A stretch of 55,189 nucleotides of DNA from DATGEO01 sp035310015 (GTDB taxonomy: Bacteria > Chloroflexota > Dormibacteria > Dormibacterales > Dormibacteraceae), in the NCBI GenBank assembly GCA_035310015.1, contig DATGEO010000171.1, forward strand, positions 1 through 55,189, given 5' to 3'. Of the stretch, positions 17,477 through 24,933 are shown piece by piece (the first letter of the stretch is position 1; the number at the start of each line of letters is the position of its first letter). The translations under genes were made by a program, and so were the position numbers. The notes under the pieces are model-generated. The model made no database searches and was not told the DNA's origin. It was given only the letters and a program-made list of their open reading frames with translations.

Positions 17477-17512
17477 CCCCTCTCCCGCTCCAGCGGGAGA
17501 GGGCAGGGTGAG
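17477..17512. repeat. R3 REP-like palindrome, copy 1
   Basis: A 12-bp perfect stem, CCCTCTCCCGCT with AGCGGGAGAGGG around a CC loop, is followed by CAGGGTGAG. The right arm gives a GGGAGAGGG sequence just before the crotonase GTG (17508), and the start codon itself lies in the element. Related copies: 20295, 27237 and, degenerate, 36715. Confidence 0.8.
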
Positions 17513-18293
17513 CGGCGCCGTGGCGCGCGAGCTGATTCAGGTCGACGTCGAGGCTCCGATCGCGACCATCACGCTCGACCGGCCGAAGGTCCTCAACGCC
17601 CTCAGCCCGGCCCTGATCGGCGAGCTCGGCCAGGCGCTGCGCGAGCTCGAGGCCGACGACACCGTCCGGGCGGTGGTGCTGACGGGCGGCCCGAAGGTCT
17701 TCGCCGCCGGCGCCGACATCGGCGACATGGCCGAGCGCACGGCCGCGGAGCAGCTCACGCGCGACCAGACCGGCGCCTGGACGCCGATCGCCGGCTTCAA
17801 GAAGCCGCTGATCGCGGCGGTCAACGGCTATGCGTTGGGCGGCGGCTGCGAGCTGGCGCTGATGTGCGACCTCATCGTCGCGGGTGACACCGCGCGCTTC
17901 GGCCAGCCGGAGATCAACCTCGGCATCATTCCCGGCGCGGGCGGAACTCAGCGCTGGCCGCGCACGGCGGGCAAGTACGTCGCCATGGAGGCCGTGCTCG
18001 GCGGCTCGCCCGTGACGGCTCGGCGCGCGCACGAGCTCGGCCTCGTCAACAAGGTCGTTCCGGCCGAGATGACGATCGAGGTGGCCCAGCGCCTGGCGCG
18101 CCAGATCGCGGAGAAGCCGCCGCTGGCCGTGCGCCTGGGCAAAGAGTCGGTGCTCAAGGCCTTCGAGACTCCGCTGGCCGAGGGCCTGGCGAGCGAGCGC
18201 CGCAGCTTCTACTTCCTCTTTTCGACCGAGGACCAGAAGGAGGGCATGCACGCCTTCCTCGAGAAGCGCAAGGGCGTGTTCAAAGGAAGGTAG
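17508..18293 (+). CDS. enoyl-CoA hydratase (crotonase family)
   Basis: This 261-residue crotonase keeps both catalytic glutamates: one in GGGCELALMCD (about residue 120) and one in GQPEINLGIIPGAGGTQR (about residue 140). The AGADIGDM segment supplies the oxyanion hole. It should hydrate 2-enoyl-CoA in beta-oxidation. GTG 17508 lies within the R3 element whose GGGAGAGGG acts as a Shine-Dalgarno; GTG 17520 is the alternative. It is first in a run with a PaaG-like isomerase (2-base gap) and a thiolase (1-base overlap). Confidence 0.88.
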   Translation: MSGAVARELIQVDVEAPIATITLDRPKVLNALSPALIGELGQALRELEADDTVRAVVLTGGPKVFAAGADIGDMAERTAAEQLTRDQTGAWTPIAGFKKPLIAAVNGYALGGGCELALMCDLIVAGDTARFGQPEINLGIIPGAGGTQRWPRTAGKYVAMEAVLGGSPVTARRAHELGLVNKVVPAEMTIEVAQRLARQIAEKPPLAVRLGKESVLKAFETPLAEGLASERRSFYFLFSTEDQKEGMHAFLEKRKGVFKGR

Positions 18294-18295
18294 GG

Positions 18296-19089
18296 ATGGC
18301 CACCGAAGTCGAGCAGCACGTCAGGATCCACGTGCACGACGGGGTTGGGCTGATTCAGCTCAACCGGCCCGAGAAGATGAACGCCATCGGCGCGCTCACG
18401 CGCCGGCAGCTCGGCGACGCGATCAAGCAGGCCGAGCGCGACGACGCGGTGCGCGTCGTGGTGCTGACGGGAAGCGGACGGGCGTTCTGCTCCGGCGCGG
18501 ACGTGACCGAGATGACCGGCGACGGCGGGATGCGAACGCCGAAGGACGTCGGCGACGTGCTCCGCAACGAGTACATGCCGATGCTGACTCGCCTGCGCAC
18601 CATGCCCAAGCCGGTGATCGCAGGCATGAACGGTCCGGCCGTTGGCATCGGCGCGAGCTACGCGCTGGCGTGCGACATCCGCATCGCGACGCCCGAGGCC
18701 TACCTGATGGAGGCGTTCATCAACATCGGGCTCGCGCCCGACGGAGGGGTGAGCTGGCTCCTGCCGCGGCTTGTCGGCACCGGCGTCGCCTACGAGATGT
18801 TCTTCACGGGCAAGGCGCTGTCCGCGGCGGATGCGCTGCGGCTCGGCGCCGTCAACCGCATCGTGCCGGCGGAGCAGCTCGAGGACGAGGTGCGGGCGCT
18901 GGCCACGCAGCTGGCCGCGCAGCCACGCCAGGCGCTGGCCGCCGCCAAGCGCGCCGTGAACCACGCGCTCGAGTCGAGCTACGAGGAGGCGCTCGAGTTC
19001 GAGTCCTACCTGCAGGAGGCGCAGGCGGGCAGCCAGGAGTTCATCGACGGGGTCCAGGCCTTCCTGGCGAGGCGCGCACAGAAGAAGTA

Positions 19090-19090
<1 letters not shown>
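18296..19090 (+). CDS. PaaG-like enoyl-CoA isomerase (crotonase family)
   Basis: This 264-residue crotonase lacks both hydratase glutamates: GGGCELA is replaced by GIGASYALACD and the second Glu position by Phe in EAFINIGLAPDGG. The remaining Asp in APDGG followed by WLLPRLVG is the pattern of PaaG-type isomerases, so ring-epoxide/oxepin or double-bond isomerisation is more likely than hydration. It starts 2 bases after the upstream crotonase with GGAAGG as its ribosome-binding site. Its stop overlaps the thiolase GTG by one base. Confidence 0.85.
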
Positions 19091-20289
<1,199 letters not shown>

Positions 20290-20294
20290 GTGGT

Positions 20295-20336
20295 CCCCTC
20301 TCTCCCGCCTTGCGGGAGAGGGCTAGGGTGAGGGCC
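20295..20336. repeat. R3 REP-like palindrome, copy 2
   Basis: The arms CTCTCCCGC and GCGGGAGAG surround CTT, preceded by CCCCT and followed by GGCTAGGGTGAGGGCC. It fills the gap between the thiolase stop and the ubiE ATG (20337), giving a purine-rich leader immediately before that start. Confidence 0.8.
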
Positions 20337-21017
20337 ATGGAGCGCGACCCGCAGGCGGTGCGGGCGATGTTCGACCGCATCGCGCGGCGCTACGACCTCG
20401 TCAACACCGTGCTGTCGGCCGGCACCGACGCCGGGTGGCGCCGGCGCGCCGCGCGCGCCGCCGGATTGAAGCCGGGCGGCTCCGCGCTCGACGTTGCCTG
20501 TGGCTCCGGCAAGCTGACCGCCGAGCTCGCGCGCATCGCCGGCCCACGCGGGCGCGTGGTCGGGTTGGACTTCAGCCCGCAGATGCTGGCCATCGCACGC
20601 TCAGACCATCCGGGCCTCGAGCTCCTGGAAGGCGACGCGCTCAACCTGCCCTTCGACGATGCGTCCTTTGACGCGTCCACCATCGCGTTCGGCCTCCGCA
20701 ACCTCTCCGACCCGGTGCGCGGCCTGCGGGAGATGGCGCGGGTGGTGAAGCCAGGGGGCCAGGCGGTGGTGCTCGAGTTCGTGAAACCGCCGAAGGGACC
20801 GATCGGCTCGGCCTACCGCCTGTACCTGCGCACGGTGCTGCCCGCGGTCGGCGGTGCGCTCTCGGGGCAGCCGAAGGCGTACCGCTACCTCAGCGACACG
20901 GTCGACTCCTACCGCACTCCGGAAGAGCTGCTCGACATGGCTGCGGCGGCGGGCTGGTCGAACGTCTCGTTCACCGCGCTCAGCGCGGGGACGGTCGGAA
21001 TCGTGGCCGGCTTGTAA
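20337..21017 (+). CDS. ubiE: demethylmenaquinone/ubiquinone methyltransferase
   Basis: This 226-residue class I methyltransferase begins with VRAMFDRIARRYDLVNTVLS, the UbiE/MenG N-terminal signature. It then has LDVACGSGKL (SAM motif I), GLDFSPQML, and PFDDASFDASTIAFGLRNL (UbiE motif II). It C-methylates demethylmenaquinone. An adjacent polyprenyl diphosphate synthase on the other strand supports menaquinone (menG) rather than ubiquinone. Translation signals come from the R3 element directly upstream. Confidence 0.93.
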   Translation: MERDPQAVRAMFDRIARRYDLVNTVLSAGTDAGWRRRAARAAGLKPGGSALDVACGSGKLTAELARIAGPRGRVVGLDFSPQMLAIARSDHPGLELLEGDALNLPFDDASFDASTIAFGLRNLSDPVRGLREMARVVKPGGQAVVLEFVKPPKGPIGSAYRLYLRTVLPAVGGALSGQPKAYRYLSDTVDSYRTPEELLDMAAAAGWSNVSFTALSAGTVGIVAGL

Positions 21018-21111
21018 CTTCTCCGCGGGTCATCTGTTCTGCCTGCTGAACGGCTCAGGCCGGACAGACCACCTTCACGACCACGATCACGGCGGCGTAC
21101 GAGCTTTTGCG

Positions 21112-22491
21112 CTAGGACGCGCGATCCACCGCGCTGCGGGCAAGGCTGATCAGCGTCGGCCGCAGGCCGTTGAGCTCGACCTTCTCGAGCTCGCGCACGG
21201 CGTCCTCCACCAGCGCGCGAGCCTCGTCGCCGACCCGGACCAGCGCCGGCGACGCCGCCACGAGCTGGGCGACCCTCGCGACCTCGTCGTCACCGAGCGT
21301 GCCGGCGAGGAGGCGTCGCACCTCCGGCCCGACCTCGCGGTCCTCGGCGGCGTAGATCAGCGGCAGCGAGAGCACCCGCTGCCTGATGTCCAGGCCGACC
21401 GGCTTGCCCGAGCTCGGGCTGAAGTCCACCATGTCGTCGGCCATCTGGAAGGCGATGCCCAGCAGGTCGCCGTAGCGCCACAGCGCCTCCACGACCTCGG
21501 GGGACGCCTGCGAGAGCTGCGCGCCCGAAGCGCAAGCGGCGGCGAACAAAGCCGCGGTCTTGCCGCGCACCACGCGCAGGTATGACTCGTGATCACCCGG
21601 GAACGCGCCGCGCAGCGCGACGTCGTCGATCTGCGACTCGCAGATAGCTTCCAGCGCGGCGGCGATCGTCTGCGTGACGCTGCTGTTGCCCTGCTCGGCG
21701 ATCAGCCGCGTGGCTTTGGCGAAGTAGTAGTCGCCGACCGCGATCGCGCGCTCCGGGCCCTCGGCGGCGGCGACCGTGGGCCGGCCGCGGCGGTGCGTGC
21801 TCTCATCCACGTAGTCGTCGTGCACGAGCGTCGCGTTGTGCAGGATCTCGACCGCGGCCGCAAGGCCGGCCGTGCGCAGCGGCTCGTACTCCGGCCCGAG
21901 CTGCGCTGTGAGCTGAACCAGGCGCGGCCGCAGGCGCTTGCCCCCGGCCTCCATCAGCCGGCGCATGGGCGTGGCGACCGCGTCGGGATCGATCATCAGC
22001 TGACGAGCCAGCTCGAGCTCGACGAGGTCCTCGCGAAAGGGGACGACCTTGCGCGCGAAGTCGCCGTCGAGCTGCATCGCCAGCTGACGCTGCCTCGGCC
22101 CATCGAGCTCGACGGCGAACACCGACTGCCAGCGCCCGAGGACGAGCTCGCCGTTCTCCACCAGAAGCGTCGCGAAACCGGTCAGCAGCAGCTGCCGGCA
22201 GTGGGCGTGGCCGTTGACCGGCTCGTCGGTCGGGATGTCGATCCGGCGCGCGAAGTCGTCGTGCTCGTAGGTGTGATCGCCGGGCGCGAGGCGCTCGAGC
22301 AGGCTCGCGAAGTCGTTGAGCAGCAGCGGCTCGTTCTCGTTGACCGCCAATCCGAGCGTGGTGTGCAGCGACTGCAGGTGCACGCGGCCGGTCGTGAGCC
22401 CGGAGCGGCGGACCTCGTCGCGGAGGCGGTCCGTGAGGTCGATGAACTCGGTGGGGTGCGCGCTCGCGAAGTGCAGGCGGCGGGCGATCAC
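21112..22491 (-). CDS. fusion of YjbQ/UPF0047 domain and trans-polyprenyl diphosphate synthase
   Basis: Residues 1-143 are a complete YjbQ domain: LHTTLGLAVNENEPLLLNDF, H95-A-H97 and LGRWQSVFAVELD (119-130). Residues 165-459 are a polyprenyl synthase with GGKRLRPR (183-190), the first Asp-rich motif HDDYVDE (224-230), RRGRPTV and the second motif ADDMVDF (350-356). Both Asp motifs are complete, so the C-terminal domain should condense isopentenyl diphosphate onto an allylic primer to make the quinone tail. YjbQ proteins have been linked to a minor thiamine-phosphate-synthase activity; its role here is unknown. It is convergent with ubiE. Confidence 0.9.
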   Translation of the reverse strand: MIARRLHFASAHPTEFIDLTDRLRDEVRRSGLTTGRVHLQSLHTTLGLAVNENEPLLLNDFASLLERLAPGDHTYEHDDFARRIDIPTDEPVNGHAHCRQLLLTGFATLLVENGELVLGRWQSVFAVELDGPRQRQLAMQLDGDFARKVVPFREDLVELELARQLMIDPDAVATPMRRLMEAGGKRLRPRLVQLTAQLGPEYEPLRTAGLAAAVEILHNATLVHDDYVDESTHRRGRPTVAAAEGPERAIAVGDYYFAKATRLIAEQGNSSVTQTIAAALEAICESQIDDVALRGAFPGDHESYLRVVRGKTAALFAAACASGAQLSQASPEVVEALWRYGDLLGIAFQMADDMVDFSPSSGKPVGLDIRQRVLSLPLIYAAEDREVGPEVRRLLAGTLGDDEVARVAQLVAASPALVRVGDEARALVEDAVRELEKVELNGLRPTLISLARSAVDRAS

Positions 22492-22535
22492 GGCACGAGA
22501 CCTCGGCGAGGGATTCGGCGATCCAGGGGGTCCAG

Positions 22536-22614
22536 ATTCGGGTGAAGCGCCGAGCAGCGGAGCGAGCGCATCAGATCGATTCGTGAGTGAGCGGCGCAGG
22601 CGCTGAACCCGAAG
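22536..22614. repeat. long imperfect inverted repeat upstream of the prenyl-synthase fusion
   Basis: ATTCGGGTGAAGCGCC (22536-22551) and GGCGCTGAACCCGAAG (22599-22614) are complementary at 14 of 16 positions around a 47-base loop. Flanking GGCGATCC/GGATCGCC-type segments may lengthen the structure. This explains most of the 183-base gap between the fusion gene and the upstream small gene. It could act on the fusion mRNA leader or be a REP-like element. Confidence 0.6.
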
Positions 22615-22674
22615 ATGGGCCGCATGGGCGCCGAAGATCCGCCGAGGGGCTCGGGCCGGGATCGCCGGTCCAAA

Positions 22675-23058
22675 TCAGTGGGCCGCGAGCGCGCGGGTCA
22701 GCAGCTCGCGCACGCCCGGCGCCTCCGCGTTCGAAGCCGCCGCGCCGGACATCTCCTCGACGGCACGGGCGAACGCGATCTGGGTCGGCTGCGACGCCGC
22801 GTCGGTGAGGATGCGCGAGGAGCGGGCCAGACAGAGATCGCCCATCAGCAGCGCGGCCGCGGGGGCCGCGGGGCCGCCCAGGCCCTGCAGCCGCACGCCG
22901 ACCTCGACCAGCGCGGCCGCCAGCGCCAGCTTCGGCCTGAGCTCCGGCTCACGGCGTCCGTCGACGATGTCGAGGTAAGTGCGGTAGAGGTCGGCCAGGC
23001 CTTCGGCCCACAGTCCCTCCAGCCGGTCGAGCTCCCTCTCCAGTACGAGGGCGCTCAT
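22675..23058 (-). CDS. small helical protein, possibly a prenyl-synthase small subunit (HepS-like)
   Basis: This 127-residue all-helical protein overlaps the tetR stop by 4 bases. The part A-A-L-L-M-G-D-L-C-L-A-R-S-S-R-I-L followed by FARAVEEMSGAAA resembles the middle helices of prenyl synthases (L-x-G-D-x-L-x-A-x-A), but it has no Asp-rich motif, so it cannot be catalytic alone. Its place next to a catalytic prenyl synthase and ubiE recalls the hepS-menG-hepT cluster of Bacillus, where HepS is a non-catalytic partner. This is a weak family match; treat the role as a hypothesis. Confidence 0.5.
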   Translation of the reverse strand: MSALVLERELDRLEGLWAEGLADLYRTYLDIVDGRREPELRPKLALAAALVEVGVRLQGLGGPAAPAAALLMGDLCLARSSRILTDAASQPTQIAFARAVEEMSGAAASNAEAPGVRELLTRALAAH

Positions 23059-23663
23059 CCGACGGCCTCGACCAGGCTGCCCGCGAGCTGGCGGAAGGCG
23101 GACAGCGCGCGGAGGCAGGACTCGTCGTCGCGGGTCACGACATAGTAGAGGCCAAAGCCGAGCACGGTGTTCAGGACCAGGGGCACGAGAACCTCGCGCG
23201 GAACGGTCAGCCGGATCATGCCGCTCTCCTCGAGGCGGTCCAGCTGCTCCTGGATGACCTCGCGATAGCGCGTGAAGAGCTCGGGCAGGTAGGCGCGGAG
23301 GCGCTCGGTGCGGGGCGCCTGGACGAGGAGGTCGAAGGCCGCCAGCTGGATGTCGCCGAGCTGGCGGAGGGCGTCCCAGATCGATTCGACGCCGACCTCG
23401 AGCACCTCCAGCGGATCGGTGAGCTGGTTCAGGGCGGTGCGGAGCTCCTCGACGGACTTGGCGGTCAGGTACCGCCAGGCTTCGACGAGCAGCTCGGACT
23501 TGGTCGGAAACCAGTACTGGAGGTTGCCGATGGCCACGCCGGCCCGAGAGGCGATGGCACGGACGCTGGCGCCGGAGTAACCGTGCTCCAGCAGGGAGTC
23601 GGCGGCCGCCTGGATGATCTGCTCCCGGGTCGTGATCGGAGCTGTGGCCGTCGCCTCAGTCAT
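23055..23663 (-). CDS. TetR/AcrR-family transcriptional regulator
   Basis: This 202-residue regulator has a typical N-terminal helix-turn-helix: REQIIQAAADSLLEHGYSGA, SVRAIASRAGVAIGNLQYWF (residues 14-55), followed by a helical ligand-binding domain. A perfect 10-base palindrome (23661-23670) overlaps its start codon, so autorepression is likely. It overlaps the small prenyl-synthase-like gene downstream. Possible targets are that pair or the Mo-hydroxylase unit upstream on the same strand. Confidence 0.9.
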   Translation of the reverse strand: MTEATATAPITTREQIIQAAADSLLEHGYSGASVRAIASRAGVAIGNLQYWFPTKSELLVEAWRYLTAKSVEELRTALNQLTDPLEVLEVGVESIWDALRQLGDIQLAAFDLLVQAPRTERLRAYLPELFTRYREVIQEQLDRLEESGMIRLTVPREVLVPLVLNTVLGFGLYYVVTRDDESCLRALSAFRQLAGSLVEAVG

Positions 23664-23670
23664 ACGTATG
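23661..23670. promoter_or_regulatory. palindrome at the tetR start, candidate operator
   Basis: CATACGTATG is perfectly symmetric and includes the ATG of the TetR gene. Its AT-rich core stands out in a GC-rich setting. A TetR-family autoregulatory site is plausible. Confidence 0.4.
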
Positions 23671-23686
23671 TACCATAGCGAACTCT

Positions 23687-23735
23687 CTCCCCACCGTGTG
23701 GGGAGGTGGACCCGGCTCGCGGAGCGAGCCCGGGC
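23687..23735. repeat. double hairpin between the pilin and tetR genes
   Basis: CTCCCCAC/GTGGGGAG (23687-23694 and 23698-23705, loop CGT) is followed by CCCGGCTCGC pairing with GCGAGCCCGGG and then a G-rich stretch. It resembles REP-type elements and may also end transcription of the hydroxylase-pilin unit, though no T run is present. Confidence 0.55.
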
Positions 23736-23764
23736 CGGAGGGGGGCGCCGGCTAAATCAGGACT

Positions 23765-23938
23765 TCAGCACCCGACGTGGTTGTTGCACATCGTCGTGAC
23801 GATGTCGCTGTAGAGGTTGATCAGCTGGCCGCCGGTCGCGATCAGAGCGATGATCACGATCAGTGCCACCAGGGCGAGTATGAGCGCGTACTCGACCATG
23901 CCTTGGCCACGCTGCAAACGAAGAATCCTTCCTCTCAT
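23765..23938 (-). CDS. Flp/Fap-type (type IVc) pilin
   Basis: This 57-residue protein is a class III prepilin: a short basic leader, the processing site G-Q-G, then MVEYALILALVALIVIIALI with the invariant Glu five residues after the cleavage region and a hydrophobic spine. It ends with two cysteines, one in TTMCNN and one in VGC. Its ATG overlaps the stop of the hydroxylase FAD subunit by ATGA, an odd partnership. No tad/cpa assembly genes are in the window, so export would need a distant machine. Confidence 0.85.
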   Translation of the reverse strand: MRGRILRLQRGQGMVEYALILALVALIVIIALIATGGQLINLYSDIVTTMCNNHVGC

Positions 23939-24933
23939 CCCTGCGGATCGCCTGCAAGCTTAACCGTCGAGTCGTCCGTGCTGGTCGCCTGCAGAATTGC
24001 CCTCTCGACGACGACGCGGACCATCTTCTTCCGCCAGAAGTGGGCGAGGTCGGCGTTGTCCAGGGGCCGGGCCGGTTTCGCGGCGAGCTCGGCGGCGGCG
24101 CGGACGGTCTCCTCATCGATCCGCTTGCCCGCCATGTAGTCGCCGGCCGCGGCGACCTCCAGCGGATGTGACGCGACGGCGCTGAGGGCGATGCGGCAGC
24201 TGGCGACGACGTCGCCCTCCATCTCGACGGCCACCGCCGCGCCCGCGATAGGAAAGTCGATCGAGCCCCGGCGCCGGAGCTTGACGTAGGCCGAGTGCAC
24301 GTGCCGCCCCGGCAGGCGGATGCCCGTCACCACTTCGTGGGGCTGCTTGGCCATGTAGGCGATGCCGTCGTCCCGATACAGCGAGGCGACCGGGGCCTCG
24401 CGCTCGCCGTCGGGTCCGGCGAGGATCACGGTCGCACCCAGTGCGATCGCCATCGGGGCCGTGTCCGACGACGAGACCGCCCAGCAGCGCGGGCTCGACG
24501 GCGCGACCAGGCAGATGTCTCCATCCTTCTTCATGCAGAAGCCGATCGCCTTCCGCCACTCGTAGGTCATGTCGTAGTAGTTGCAGCGCGTGTCGACGCA
24601 CAGGTTGCCGCCAGCCGTCCCCGCGTTCCGTAGCGGCGGCGACGAGACGAGTCCGGCCGCCTGCGCGTAGCCGCGATGCCGCTCATTGATCGCAGAGCTC
24701 GCCGCGATCTCCGCGAGCGTCGCGCCGGCGCCGACGAAGTCCGCCGTCACAGCTCGGTCGAGGAAGTCGAGGCCGATGAGGGCTTCGATTTCGAACTGCC
24801 GGCGCTTGAGCTTCGGCAAGAGGTCGGTGCCGCCGGCCACGAACATCGCGCGTGGACCGAGCTCGTGCGCCATGTGCGCCGCTTCGCGCGCCGACCTCGG
24901 GCGAAGGTATCTAAATCTCGGAAGGCGTAACAA
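23935..24933 (-). CDS. FAD subunit of a 4-hydroxybenzoyl-CoA-reductase-type molybdenum hydroxylase
   Basis: This 332-residue CoxM/HcrB-type subunit binds FAD through VAGGTDLLPKLKRRQ (about residue 33) and GTAGGNLC. Between residues about 115 and 150 it carries a cysteine-rich insert (CVDTRCNYY, FCMKKDGDICLV, SPRCWAV). In 4-hydroxybenzoyl-CoA reductase this loop binds an extra [4Fe-4S] cluster that runs electrons toward the Mo site; ordinary xanthine or CO dehydrogenases lack it. The start is TTG and overlaps the large-subunit gene by 23 bases. The 3' end overlaps the pilin gene. Confidence 0.88.
   Translation of the reverse strand: MLRLPRFRYLRPRSAREAAHMAHELGPRAMFVAGGTDLLPKLKRRQFEIEALIGLDFLDRAVTADFVGAGATLAEIAASSAINERHRGYAQAAGLVSSPPLRNAGTAGGNLCVDTRCNYYDMTYEWRKAIGFCMKKDGDICLVAPSSPRCWAVSSSDTAPMAIALGATVILAGPDGEREAPVASLYRDDGIAYMAKQPHEVVTGIRLPGRHVHSAYVKLRRRGSIDFPIAGAAVAVEMEGDVVASCRIALSAVASHPLEVAAAGDYMAGKRIDEETVRAAAELAAKPARPLDNADLAHFWRKKMVRVVVERAILQATSTDDSTVKLAGDPQG

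Noticed and set aside
17445..17507. Molybdenum-cofactor riboswitch upstream of moaA
   Set aside because: The 63-base gap is mostly an R3 palindrome and is too short for the known Moco RNA motif.
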